From assembly GCF_025628985.1 (NCBI RefSeq), contig NZ_JAOTEM010000003.1:424037-488036 (forward strand): a DNA stretch of 64,000 nucleotides, written 5' to 3'. The position numbers and the translations under genes are program-made. This document shows, in pieces, positions 52,196 through 62,800 of this stretch (the stretch's first letter is position 1; each line of letters begins with the position of its first letter). This DNA is from Chryseobacterium edaphi (GTDB lineage Bacteria > Bacteroidota > Bacteroidia > Flavobacteriales > Weeksellaceae). Below the pieces are notes generated by a model that was given only the letters and a program-made list of their open reading frames with translations, was not told the origin of the DNA and did not search any database.

Positions 52196-52996
52196 ATGTC
52201 ACAACATAAAACAATCATCATCACCGGAACTTCTTCAGGAATAGGTTTCGTTTTAGCAGAATATTTCGGGAAGAAAGGTCACAAAGTTTACGGTTTGAGC
52301 CGAAAATTTACCGAAAGTCAATATTTCAAATCAATTCCGACCGATATTACAGATAACGATGCCGTTCAGAATGCAATCGCAGAAGTTTTAAAAACAGAAA
52401 ACAGAATTGATGTTCTGATCAACAACGCCGGAATGGGAATGGTAGGTTCTGTGGAGGACTCTACAAAAGAAGATATTTTAAAATTATTTAATCTGAATTT
52501 GGTCGGAGCTGTTCAGATGATGAGCGCAGTTTTACCAAAAATGCGTGAGAATAAATTCGGAAAGATCATCAATGTTTCCAGCATTGGAAGCGAGATGGGA
52601 TTGCCTTTCCGCGGATTTTATTCGGCTTCAAAATCTGCTTTAGACAAAGTAACCGAGGCAATGAGATATGAAGTTTACCCTTGGAACATAGATGTTTGTT
52701 CGCTTCATTTGGGTGACATCAAAACAAATATTGCAGAAAACAGAGTAAAAACAAAAGTTTCGGAACCTTACAAAAACGTTTTTGATAAAGTCTATGCCTT
52801 AATGAATTCTCACGTTGGAGACGGAACTGAACCATTGGAAGTTGCTGAATACATTGACCAACTTTTAACTAAAAATAAGTGGAAAGCTCATTATTATTTC
52901 GGTAAATTCGGCCAGAAAATCGGAGTTCCTTTGAAATGGATTCTTCCACAGGGAACTTATGAGAATTTGATGAAGAAGTATAATAAACTGGCGTAA
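52196..52996 (+). CDS. short-chain dehydrogenase/reductase (SDR)
   Basis: A 266-residue NAD(P)-dependent oxidoreductase of the classical SDR type. Nucleotide motif TGTSSGIG (residue 10 on), structural NNAG motif, and catalytic Ser with YSASK (Tyr and Lys of the active site, about residue 152). GLSRKFTES after the second strand suggests NADP preference, which is weak evidence. It starts 2 bases after aroA's stop. The substrate cannot be named. The reaction is a reversible oxidation of an alcohol or ketone. Confidence 0.9.
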   Translation: MSQHKTIIITGTSSGIGFVLAEYFGKKGHKVYGLSRKFTESQYFKSIPTDITDNDAVQNAIAEVLKTENRIDVLINNAGMGMVGSVEDSTKEDILKLFNLNLVGAVQMMSAVLPKMRENKFGKIINVSSIGSEMGLPFRGFYSASKSALDKVTEAMRYEVYPWNIDVCSLHLGDIKTNIAENRVKTKVSEPYKNVFDKVYALMNSHVGDGTEPLEVAEYIDQLLTKNKWKAHYYFGKFGQKIGVPLKWILPQGTYENLMKKYNKLA

Positions 52997-53040
52997 ATTC
53001 AGTTATTAAAACAAATTTTAAATATAATTAAAAACAATTT

Positions 53041-53166
53041 GAACCATTAAGAAGATTTAAAGAATTAAGTTTTATTAAGAAAAATCAATAGATTTTTGAG
53101 AATTACAATACTTAAAGCGAAGCTCAACTTAATAGTCTTAAAAACTTAATAAATCTTAATGGTTTA
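53041..53166 (-). repeat. dispersed intergenic repeat, copy 2
   Basis: About 125 bases with terminal inverted repeats (AACCATTAAGA at the left, CTTAATGGTT at the right). It is the reverse-complement partner of 46311-46440. It ends 12 bases before the TTG start of the Omp85-like gene and probably replaces its usual promoter context. Confidence 0.75.
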
Positions 53167-53178
53167 AATAAATTACAG

Positions 53179-54783
53179 TTGAAGTTATTTTTAAACATAT
53201 TTTTTATATTATTTTGCGTTTTTGTACAAGCGCAGAAGAAGCATTATTTTCTGATTGATTCTGAAACGAAAGTCAAGAAAAAGGTAAAAGATTCACTTTC
53301 TGCGGCCAAATTTCTCGATTCTTTGGCGCAAAGCAATTATTTTTTTACCGAATTAAAAGATGTAAAAATCAAAGGCGATAGTACAGAAATTTTTTATGAC
53401 AAAGGAAAAAACTTCAACGAAACATTCGTTACACTTTCGGATTCTATTATTAAAAGATATAAAATTGAGAGAGATTTTTTCACTAAAAATTTAGATTCAA
53501 CCAAAAAAGTCATCAACAAAAAATATATTGATGAAGGTTTTGCATTCAGCAGGATCAAATCCAAATACAAAGGACAGAAAAACGGTTATCCGATTGTTGA
53601 ATTAGATATCAGCAAAAATAATAAACGAACTATCGATGGTTTTGTTGTGAAAGGTTACTCAAGAGTTCCCAAAAGATTTATGAAAAATCTTGAAAAAGAA
53701 TTTAAAGGAAAAACGTATGATGATAAAAACTTAATTTCGATTAATAAAAACTTTCAAAGTCACGCATTTGTAAGTCTTGAACGACCGCCGCAAACTCTTT
53801 TTACCAAAGATTCTACGCAGATTTATCTTTTTATGGAAAAGAAAAAGACGAATAGTTTTGACGGTGTTATCGGTTTTGGAAATGATAAAACAGAAAAATT
53901 TACCTTAAACGGAACGCTGAATGTGAATTTCAGAAATATGTTCAACGGTTTTGAAACCGTGAATTTATACTGGCAGAGAAACCCGGACAAAGGTCAGAAT
54001 TTTGATCTTCAGGCAGATATTCCTTATCTGTTTAAATCAAATGTCGGTTTGAATATGAAAGTGAATATTTTCCGACAGGATTCTACTTTCGCCAACGTTA
54101 AAGCACTTCCTGCGTTGTATTATCACCTGAACAGCCGGAATAAAATCGGATTGAGAGGAACTTTTGAAAGCTCAACAATCATCGATTCACTTTACGTTCA
54201 GGGAAAAGATTACAACAAAAAAGGAATTGGAATCTGGTTTGAAATGGTTGAACCTACAGACATAGATCTTTTTCTTTATAAAACAAAAATCACAGCTGGA
54301 TACGATTATCTGACGACGGTTTATACCAAAGATAACATTACCGCTCCGCAAAATCAGTTTTACTTTTTTGGGGAACACAATTATCACATCAACGGAAATC
54401 ATTTTCTCAACATTAAAGCTGAAGGCGCAATGATGGATTCGAAAATTGATTTTTCAGCCAACGAACTCTACCGTTTTGGAGGCTGGAATTCATTGCGGGG
54501 CTTTAATGAAAGCTCTCTCGCCGCCGACTTTTATTATTATGGAGGTCTAGAATATCGCTATCTCATCGGTAATCAGGCATTTTTTGACGTCTTCGGGCAA
54601 TACGGACAGCTCAATAACAAAACACTCAACGTAAAACCTAAATTATACAGCGTTGGTCTGGGTTTTAATTTCTTTATTCCGATCGGTTTGATGAGTTTCC
54701 AGTTGTCTAATGGTAATGAATTTGGAAATCCATTTAAATTTAATGATATTAAAATTCACTGGGGAATTCTGAGTAGATTTTAG
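53179..54783 (+). CDS. BamA/TamA-like outer membrane protein
   Basis: A 534-residue outer-membrane protein of the Omp85 superfamily. Translation must begin at the TTG at 53179, since MKLFLNIFFILFCVFVQAQ is the only signal peptide and no ATG precedes it in frame. Residues of about 45-230 contain POTRA-like parts (RTIDGFVVKGYSRVPKRFMKNLEKEFKGKTYDDKNL). From about 235 the beta-barrel runs to the C-terminus and closes on an aromatic (GILSRF), the usual insertion signal. GGWNSLRGFNESSLAADFYYYGGLEYRY is the family's lid motif. A short member (BamA is around 800 residues). Its role is probably in outer membrane protein or lipid handling. Confidence 0.82.
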   Translation: MKLFLNIFFILFCVFVQAQKKHYFLIDSETKVKKKVKDSLSAAKFLDSLAQSNYFFTELKDVKIKGDSTEIFYDKGKNFNETFVTLSDSIIKRYKIERDFFTKNLDSTKKVINKKYIDEGFAFSRIKSKYKGQKNGYPIVELDISKNNKRTIDGFVVKGYSRVPKRFMKNLEKEFKGKTYDDKNLISINKNFQSHAFVSLERPPQTLFTKDSTQIYLFMEKKKTNSFDGVIGFGNDKTEKFTLNGTLNVNFRNMFNGFETVNLYWQRNPDKGQNFDLQADIPYLFKSNVGLNMKVNIFRQDSTFANVKALPALYYHLNSRNKIGLRGTFESSTIIDSLYVQGKDYNKKGIGIWFEMVEPTDIDLFLYKTKITAGYDYLTTVYTKDNITAPQNQFYFFGEHNYHINGNHFLNIKAEGAMMDSKIDFSANELYRFGGWNSLRGFNESSLAADFYYYGGLEYRYLIGNQAFFDVFGQYGQLNNKTLNVKPKLYSVGLGFNFFIPIGLMSFQLSNGNEFGNPFKFNDIKIHWGILSRF

Positions 54784-54841
54784 TCTTTCTATTTTGGTTT
54801 TATTTATTAAAAAAATTCTATTGACTTTAGGATAAAAAACT

Positions 54842-54849
54842 TACATTTG
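54842..54849 (+). promoter_or_regulatory. Bacteroidota -7 promoter element of the giant-protein operon
   Basis: TACATTTG fits TAnnTTTG, with TTGAC at 54821-54825 as a possible -33 element. It gives a leader of about 145 bases before the ATG at 55001. Confidence 0.65.
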
Positions 54850-54915
54850 TTATGTTGAAAATAACAAAACACTATTTATCAACCATTTAGGATAGTCACA
54901 AGCGCCAACTTGATA

Positions 54916-54945
54916 CGAAGTAAATGGCCATTTCAGAATACTTCG
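54916..54945 (+). promoter_or_regulatory. hairpin with inner palindrome in the leader of the giant-protein operon
   Basis: CGAAGTA (54916-54922) pairs with TACTTCG (54939-54945). The loop contains AAATGGCCATTT (54922-54933), a perfect 12-base palindrome. Confidence 0.5.
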
Positions 54946-55000
54946 CAGCAGAGTAACAAAAAAAAACACCAAAAAACTAACAACCTTAACGTCATCTGTC

Positions 55001-58000
55001 ATGCCCAATAATCCTAACATTCTGTTGGATTTGCTGAAAGATATCGACTTTTCCCATCCCAAAAATGATGTTCAGCAACTGGATATTCTGATTGATACTA
55101 TCCAAAAATCCACCGCTTCTGAGAAAATTTTTACCCCTTTAAAATCCACAAAGGTTTTTCTCGAAAATTCGCCTTTAAATATAAATCTAAAACGGAAATT
55201 TGAATACCATCAAGTTCCGGAAACAGAAGTCCCGAAATTTGAAGTCGAGAAATCTTCAAGTCCTTTTTTAAATACAGAACTGCTTCAAAATTTTGACCTG
55301 AGTTCAAAATTTACAATTGCGGATCAAATTTTAGGACCTTTTACTGCGATTGATGATATTCCTGTTTTTTATAATTTCTATAAATATATTAATGATTTTA
55401 AAATCTTTTTTCCTGGCGAAACTCAGGCGGCATTGATCATTCCTGTAAGACTGAATCGTTTAGTTCTCATCAATACAAGATTCAATACTTTCACTTTAAA
55501 TAAAGGAAATGTTTGGATCAGAGCCGATTTGTTAGATGCAAACGCTCCACAAAACAATTACATCGGGCTCAAAATTACGGGAGGAAAAATCACTTTTGGA
55601 AACAGTTTTCCGGTTGCTAATAATTCGGTTACAATTCCTAAAGATTCAAGATTTGAGATTGAAATGTCTCTCGACAATTCTTATCAAGCTATTGACAATC
55701 CGACGGATGTGGGAATTGATGCTAAAAAAACAGTTTTCACGCCGCCTTCTTCTTTAAAACTGACTTATTTTAATGCTAAATTCAGCCTTTCAGCAATGGA
55801 AGTTTTGCATGGATCATGCTTTGGTTGGGAAAGTTATATTCGGGGAAATGATCAAACTTTCATTTGGGATGCAGAGAGTCGATGTATTCTTTTAAAATTG
55901 GCTTCGGAACAGGAAACATTTCAAATCAGAAATTGTGAATCCGGATTTTATGAATTAAAAGGTCAGGCGAAAATCAGATATGCATTTTGGATGCTGCCTT
56001 CCAGAGTTTTAAATCAAAATCAATCACTTGAAGTAAAATTGAACGGTGCTTTGCGTCTTGAATTATTGCAAGGTCTTTCCGCGGATTGGGACGGAATAAG
56101 AGTTGAGGAAAATGTAGTACAAATCAATCAATGTCAATTATTTTTCTATAATGGAGAAATTAATATTCAAAGTAAAAGAGCTGATTACAATCTTCTTCAT
56201 GAGCATTTTACACTTTGGCAAAAATCACCGGAAAAGCCTTATAAAATGGAACTTGATCTAAGTTTCAGTCAATACCAATCTTTTGTTTTGCAATCTCAAA
56301 GCGCCGGAACAGAACTCATTTCTGCCAATGTTGACAGTGAATTTTTGATTGATAAACCTTTAAGAGCAAACAATCATCCTATTCATCCTAAAACTAAGCA
56401 GTCAATTTATGCAAAAGGAATAACTTCTGATAAAAAAATCATTATACTTTCAGATTCAGATTTGATTAGTGAAACTGAAGATCCCAATATTTCAACAGAC
56501 ACCAGTATATATCAGTTTGCAATAGAAAATGCTTATTTCACAACTTCAAAAGAGGTGAGTGTTTTTCTGAATGCCAATTGGACTCAGGAAAATCATCTTT
56601 TCGAAGGTAAGCTGACTTTCAATTATCTGCTTTATGATATTCTTCCGACACTTCCTCATCCTTATACTTCAAATATTCTTCCGCATATAGAAAGAGTTGT
56701 AAAAGGTCATGATATTTTTTATAATAAAATCGGAGTTCTGCAATCTATTATTACTTGGCAAACAACGAATGATTTCGCAGAATCTGAGGTTAATTTTAAA
56801 CTTTCCCAGCAGAAATTTATTTCAAATTCTCAAAATTATGCCTTAGCACAAAATGAGTTTGTCAGAAACAGCGCCTTTACATTGCTTGATGTAAGTACAG
56901 AATCCGATCATTGGGGAATTTCTCTCAATTTTGACCATCTTGATGAATTACGAAAAGTTTATCACGATGACGTCAACGTGACCGGAGAAAATGTAGTAAC
57001 AATCAGCAGAAATAATCTTCATGCTCCGCTTGCGCTTTTAGAAGGAATTACTCTTCCGCATGTAAGTTGGGAACCTGTTTATAATCAGACCAAACCTTTC
57101 GCTCCCGATGATCCAAAAGAAGGAATTTTAACGCAGCAAAATAATCCAATTCCCACGGTTTTCTCACAATTTAGCAATCAGATGATTGCCATCCATCCTA
57201 AAAATTTCATCAGATATTTTAAAGCCAATTTAAAATCAAAAAAAGGAGTCATAAAATCCGAAAATCTTCAAAGCAAAATTCTATTCACTCTTCCGAACGG
57301 TAAATATGCAACGGTTTCCCTATCTCCTTACAATGGTGAAAAAATGATGAATGATGATCATCTTGAATTCATTATGCCTGAATTTAAACATCAAAATCAA
57401 GAATTTAGCGGAAGTATACAGTTGAGAATCGCTGCAAAAAAACAAAATTCAGAAAACAAACCTCCCTTAATGAGAGGAAGAACCATTCAGATTAAAAATT
57501 TAGTCGAGCAACCAGGAATTAGTATTTTGGGAGAAAGCGTGACCTTTATTTTCAATAATGTTTTTAATAAAAACAATCAGATCAAAGATAAAGGAGTTCC
57601 GCTCACACACATCGATTTCTCCGGCTATGGTGCAAGTACTTTCAGCAACTGGAAAGATTCGAGTGCCAAATTTGCTTCCATTGCTCAGGCAAAGTTTGAT
57701 ATTTTAAAAGGAAGAACTGCTCACGAAATCGTTCAGGCGGTAAGTGTAATTTATCCGTGGGGAATCGGAACGACAAGAACCGTTACTTTTCTTCGAAACA
57801 ACAATGCCATTATTTTTAGGGAAGACAGCGGTTGGGTTGCACAAAGTGAAGGACTTTTCGACTTTAGTTTTACTGAATTGGATAATAATGATAACGAAGT
57901 TTTTTTTGAAAGCCCATATGAAATTTATCCCGGTTTGACTGAAGGTCTCTTCAATATCCGAAATATTAAAGAAGATCCAAATGATATTTTCACAAGTACA

Positions 58001-59869
58001 TATACTACACAAAATGACGATTATTATTTTAATCCAAATTCTCAGAAAGTAAAAACTGCAGTTCCCGGAATCGATGTCGATGTAAGATTTGTCGCTGTTT
58101 ACTTCGATGCTGATGTGAAGCTGAATGCTTTAGATGAAAATGTGACAGGCAAACAGTTTAAAGGTTATCTTCAGTTGATGCCGGAAGGTTCACCAGTTCC
58201 TGCAAGAGTACTTAAAGAAATGTTTGACAGAAATCAAAATTCTCTCGGCGGAAGTATTGATACGACATTTAATATTGAAAAAACACTACAGAAATTCAAA
58301 GCAAATCGTGTTGAAGTTTCTGCCTCTTATCAAAACGATGATCAATATAATCATGTATTTGTTTCTTCGGTAAAAGGTTCTACTATTTTACCCTCTGAAG
58401 GAAGCTGGAGTGTTGTTGAAATCGATAGAAACGGCGGTGAAGTAAGTAATCTTGAAGTTGGTACAAGTGTAGGATTGATCAAAGACGGAATGAGACCTAA
58501 AAACTTAGTTGGAGTTTTCACCAATACTATTCCTCAATCTCTTTTGGCTTTTCCTGATTCGTTAAAAAACTCTCAAACCTCTTTTGGTAAAGCTTACGGA
58601 CTTCTCCAAAATACAGATACGCAAAAACTTCTTCTCAACGCTCCTGAGTTTGTGAGTGGTCTTGCAGATCAGTTTGAGTCTCAACCGGCATTGCTTGCAG
58701 ATTGTTTCCGACTAATGAATTCGAAAGGACCTTTTCCGAATATTTTTGATGCCATAACAATTGATGATGCAGCAAAAACAGCAATGGGCTTGCTTCCGAA
58801 AGGTATTCAGAAAGCATTTAAATATGAAGTTCCGGATCAGTTTTCTTTTAACGTATTTGGAGATGATGGAGATGCGTTCAGAATTTATGTGAAATATGAT
58901 TCCTCCGATCCGGATGGTCAAAATACAAAGAAATCTGTTATAGATTTTGTCACAGATTCTTCCGCAGTTGAACAATGGACAAACAGGATGCAAAGTTTAA
59001 CTATTGCAGTTGATTTATTAGGATTTAAACCAATCATGTATGTGACCGGAAATTTTGGGAATGGTAAAAAATTCAATCCATCTATAGAATTGGGGAACGG
59101 TCCACAACTTAAACTTCATCCCCTTCTTCAAAAAATATATGAAGTTCTGGAATTTTTAGACAATCTTGATCCTACAAATCCAAGTGAGGCGATCAAAAAA
59201 GGTTTAAAAATAGCAATGAGCAATTCGGCAGACAGTTGGGAATATAAATTTAAAGCAGATAAAGAAATTCCTCTTGTAAAATTTCCTTTTGATCCCATTA
59301 ATTATAATTCACCAACAACTCCACTGAAATTGGATGCATTTTTCAGGTTGGGAGTTTATTTTAATCAACCTATAAAAATTCCAAATACAATTGATCAGAT
59401 TAAACCTTCCATCGGTGCTTATCTTGAATTGGGAGCAGATATGAGAGTGATGTGTGTAAGTCTTGCTGCTGCAACAATTTATGCTCAAGGACGTGCAGAA
59501 GTTGGTCTTTCCGCAGATTTAAATAATCCACCGACTCTACATTTTAAATTCGGTTTCGGAATAGAATTATGTGTGGGATTACCGGTCATTGGTTCTGTTT
59601 CGGTAACCTACATGGTGGGAATTGATATGAAAATTAACGCATCCATTTTGGTTGTGGGAGCATTTATTTATTTCCGCGGTCGTGTGGAAATCGCCGGAGG
59701 ACTCGTAACTGTTGCTATTTCGATCGAAGCTGCAGGTCAGATTGAGAAAATAGATGATGGCCCGACAAACTGTGTTGCAATGTGTACGTTTGCTCTTGAT
59801 ATTTCGGTTGCGTTTGTGATCAATCTCAATTTCACGGAAACCTGGAAAGAAACCCGCCAAATCAGTTAA
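55001..59869 (+). CDS. giant protein of unknown function (1622 residues)
   Basis: I do not recognise a family. No signal peptide or sorting domain is present (it begins MPNNPNILLDLLKDIDFSHP), so it appears to be cytoplasmic or exported by an unknown route. The whole chain is polar and strand-rich with long loops; no nucleotide-binding or hydrolase motif is seen. A more distinct C-terminal module (about 1440-1600) is made of alternating small hydrophobic strands: GAYLELGADMRVMCVSLAAATIYAQGRAEVGLSADL, FKFGFGIELCVGLPVIGSVSVTYMVG, then a cysteine pair in NCVAMCTFALDISVAFVINLNF. These read like large curved beta-sheets. The protein lies 18 bases before a second giant gene of the same kind. It has its own promoter and long leader. 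Confidence 0.75.
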   Translation: MPNNPNILLDLLKDIDFSHPKNDVQQLDILIDTIQKSTASEKIFTPLKSTKVFLENSPLNINLKRKFEYHQVPETEVPKFEVEKSSSPFLNTELLQNFDLSSKFTIADQILGPFTAIDDIPVFYNFYKYINDFKIFFPGETQAALIIPVRLNRLVLINTRFNTFTLNKGNVWIRADLLDANAPQNNYIGLKITGGKITFGNSFPVANNSVTIPKDSRFEIEMSLDNSYQAIDNPTDVGIDAKKTVFTPPSSLKLTYFNAKFSLSAMEVLHGSCFGWESYIRGNDQTFIWDAESRCILLKLASEQETFQIRNCESGFYELKGQAKIRYAFWMLPSRVLNQNQSLEVKLNGALRLELLQGLSADWDGIRVEENVVQINQCQLFFYNGEINIQSKRADYNLLHEHFTLWQKSPEKPYKMELDLSFSQYQSFVLQSQSAGTELISANVDSEFLIDKPLRANNHPIHPKTKQSIYAKGITSDKKIIILSDSDLISETEDPNISTDTSIYQFAIENAYFTTSKEVSVFLNANWTQENHLFEGKLTFNYLLYDILPTLPHPYTSNILPHIERVVKGHDIFYNKIGVLQSIITWQTTNDFAESEVNFKLSQQKFISNSQNYALAQNEFVRNSAFTLLDVSTESDHWGISLNFDHLDELRKVYHDDVNVTGENVVTISRNNLHAPLALLEGITLPHVSWEPVYNQTKPFAPDDPKEGILTQQNNPIPTVFSQFSNQMIAIHPKNFIRYFKANLKSKKGVIKSENLQSKILFTLPNGKYATVSLSPYNGEKMMNDDHLEFIMPEFKHQNQEFSGSIQLRIAAKKQNSENKPPLMRGRTIQIKNLVEQPGISILGESVTFIFNNVFNKNNQIKDKGVPLTHIDFSGYGASTFSNWKDSSAKFASIAQAKFDILKGRTAHEIVQAVSVIYPWGIGTTRTVTFLRNNNAIIFREDSGWVAQSEGLFDFSFTELDNNDNEVFFESPYEIYPGLTEGLFNIRNIKEDPNDIFTSTYTTQNDDYYFNPNSQKVKTAVPGIDVDVRFVAVYFDADVKLNALDENVTGKQFKGYLQLMPEGSPVPARVLKEMFDRNQNSLGGSIDTTFNIEKTLQKFKANRVEVSASYQNDDQYNHVFVSSVKGSTILPSEGSWSVVEIDRNGGEVSNLEVGTSVGLIKDGMRPKNLVGVFTNTIPQSLLAFPDSLKNSQTSFGKAYGLLQNTDTQKLLLNAPEFVSGLADQFESQPALLADCFRLMNSKGPFPNIFDAITIDDAAKTAMGLLPKGIQKAFKYEVPDQFSFNVFGDDGDAFRIYVKYDSSDPDGQNTKKSVIDFVTDSSAVEQWTNRMQSLTIAVDLLGFKPIMYVTGNFGNGKKFNPSIELGNGPQLKLHPLLQKIYEVLEFLDNLDPTNPSEAIKKGLKIAMSNSADSWEYKFKADKEIPLVKFPFDPINYNSPTTPLKLDAFFRLGVYFNQPIKIPNTIDQIKPSIGAYLELGADMRVMCVSLAAATIYAQGRAEVGLSADLNNPPTLHFKFGFGIELCVGLPVIGSVSVTYMVGIDMKINASILVVGAFIYFRGRVEIAGGLVTVAISIEAAGQIEKIDDGPTNCVAMCTFALDISVAFVINLNFTETWKETRQIS

Positions 59870-59887
59870 CTGTAAAAACTTAAAATC

Positions 59888-62800
59888 ATGGAACCATTAT
59901 ACAGCCTATTAACTTTTCCGCAGTATTTCAAAGAGGGATATCTGTATTATAATATTATGGTGTTGCCGAGAAATATTAATCTTTATAATTCTCTGGGAGA
60001 CAACCTTCCACCATTTGTAGATGTTCAACTCAGTTTTGAAACGAAAATTATCAATCATCTTGACGGTTTGCCAATCGCTCCAAATGTAACACACGTTCCT
60101 GACTTTGAAATTCTTTCTGAGATCAACGATAAAAATATTGTTTACAGAGAAATAATCCAACAAATTGAAACAGCCGATCAGTTAAAGATCAGCGATGACG
60201 TAAATGAAAATAATGATGGTGGGTTTAGTGCTCAAAAAGAAAAATTTAAAAATATTTCGATCAGAAAATATCTTCCGCAGTCTTACAGAAACTCATTTAA
60301 TTTTACCAGCTCACGAACGAAATTTGCCATTACAGATGACCAATATGAGTGTAGTATCAAAAATAAGGAGAAAATATTCACCGATGAAGCCATAGAAAGA
60401 AACCACATTTCATGGGGAAAATTGATTGCTTTTATTATCAGAAATCCTTTATTGGCTGAAAAAGCAGGATTGATTTATAAGGTCCGAACTGAGATTTCAC
60501 GAAACAGTTTATTTTTAAACGGAGGTTGGTTGTACACTACTTTTGCAGCAGAACACAGTTATTCTACTTTAAATTCTATGATTTATGCTTGTAGAATTCC
60601 AAAACTTAAAGATAAGGAACGTCAGATTTTCGCTCCTGTTTTGTTTCCGGTAAAAAGTGCTGCTGAAAACAATGCAACCTATGACAGTGTGATGCAGGAA
60701 TCAATTTTGTACAATGATGGTTTTGCAAAAATTGTGCATGCCAATCAGCCTGTTAATCAGGATTTACTGCAAGAAAATGATCATTCAAATCCTCCTTTAA
60801 AAGATATTGGAATTCGTCTGGGTTGGGATGATGAGCAACTGACGATTTGGGGAAACCGACAGCTTAAACAGAAGGATGAAGTTACAGACTTGCCGATTGA
60901 CGCACCTTTAGGCGTTTTCGGATATAAAATTGATGTTAGAAAAAAAGATACTGAAGCCTGGTCTTCACAAAATTTAATTTTTGCAAATCAGAACATAAGT
61001 TTTGGAAATCAATTGATCATTCCGCAAAACCATCTTTTTGAATTACCTGTAGAAGTCCATCCTTCTTCACACGGAAATACGATCAATGAAGGATTTTGGC
61101 TTCCCATGTATTATGCATCATGGTGTGGAAATTCTATGGTCATTCCTGATAAAGAAGCTCAGGAAGTTCATCAGCTGACCGCAGATAAATTAGCTTTTGA
61201 TGAAACTTTAGGTGCAGAAAATGCACTTAACACAGTTCCTAAAAGAACTTATAATCCTTACCAGCAAGATTCAAGAAGTATTGTTCCTCTTTTATATGGA
61301 GAAGATTATGAGTTCAGAATACGTTTGATGGATATTTCCGGAGGCGGACCAAGTGTAAGTGACAATCCTTTAAACGGTGGACAAAATCCTGTCGGGAAAG
61401 TACATTTTATAAGAAATATTGCCGCTTCTGCTTTAAAAATCGAAAATGCAGAAAGATTTTATCAGGGTCAAAGTCAGACTAAAGTAAATGACATGAGTAT
61501 TCTGGAGAATATTCTTGATGAAGATAATACTTTAATTATTCGCCGTCCTGATCTGAGTTATCCAAGTGTTGTTTATACCGGAAAATATTCTGATGCAGCT
61601 ACTTTGTTGAAAAATAGAATTGAAAATATTTCGGCACCGCAAAATTTGGAAGACCGAAAAGAATATATTGTTGGTTTACCTGATCCTGATGTAAATACTT
61701 TTAAAGTGATTGTAGAAGTAAAATCGTTGGAAATGGATAATGCTCTTTCTGAAAACGGAAAAGAATCTTACATTTTTTTAAAAGAAAAAACATATCAAAT
61801 TCCAAATGATACAGCGAATGAAAACTATGATCTTTCAGCCAAAATAAAAATTTTCTATAAGGATATCAAAATCTTAAATATAAAATCTTTAAATGAAGAA
61901 TTAAATGAAATTTCTGATAACGAACTGTTTTTGCCCACTTCAAGACATTTAAGAATTACATTTATTCCTCTTGTTGATAATGCAGATGAGAAAAATGATT
62001 ATGCTTCAGAATTTATAAGAGAAGGTAAGAAAATAATTTTCACTTCATTCAGATCTTCTCAGACAGAGAAAAATTTGCTTTCAGAAATTAATGGCGGATT
62101 ACGAGCATTTTATCTTCAACCTGAGAAAACTTCTGATAGACCGGCAAATTTAGAACAAAAAGAAATTTTAAAAAAATCTTTAGAAAATGGAACTTCTGTA
62201 GAGCTCCAAAGATTGGCAGACGCGCTTAATCTTACAGTTAAAAATTTAACGTTAGAAGGTTTAAAAGGAACACGAGCGCAATTTGGAGTCAGTAACCAAT
62301 TCAGGCATTCTCTTTCTCCCGATTCGGGCTCGGTCAGCTTCTCAAGTGTGAAAGAACTTTTTAATCACTGGATTGTAGCTGTCGATTTTACTTTAAACAG
62401 AGATTGGTTTTGGGACGACTTGAAAATAAATAGTTTCACTGTTATTAGAAGCGTTATTATTTCAGGTCAGAAAATAGAATCACAAATCATCGTTGGAAAT
62501 ATCGATATGAAAGATACCGCAAGTATTTCTATGCTTCAGGGTGATGTTGACAGAAGCTTTACAAGAATTCTATTTTTAGATGTCATTGATCCCGAACAGC
62601 TGAGCCAAAAATTTCCGCGAGAAATATTTGCAGAATATACTTTAGTTCCAAATTTTAAAGAAAATTATCCAGCAGAAAATATTGATAATTTACACCAGAA
62701 ATCTTTAGAACTTCCGATCACAATTATTCCGCATCAAATTCCTAAAATGATCTCGGCCGGACTTGCAATGAGTTCATATCAATATGACGAAGAATATTAC

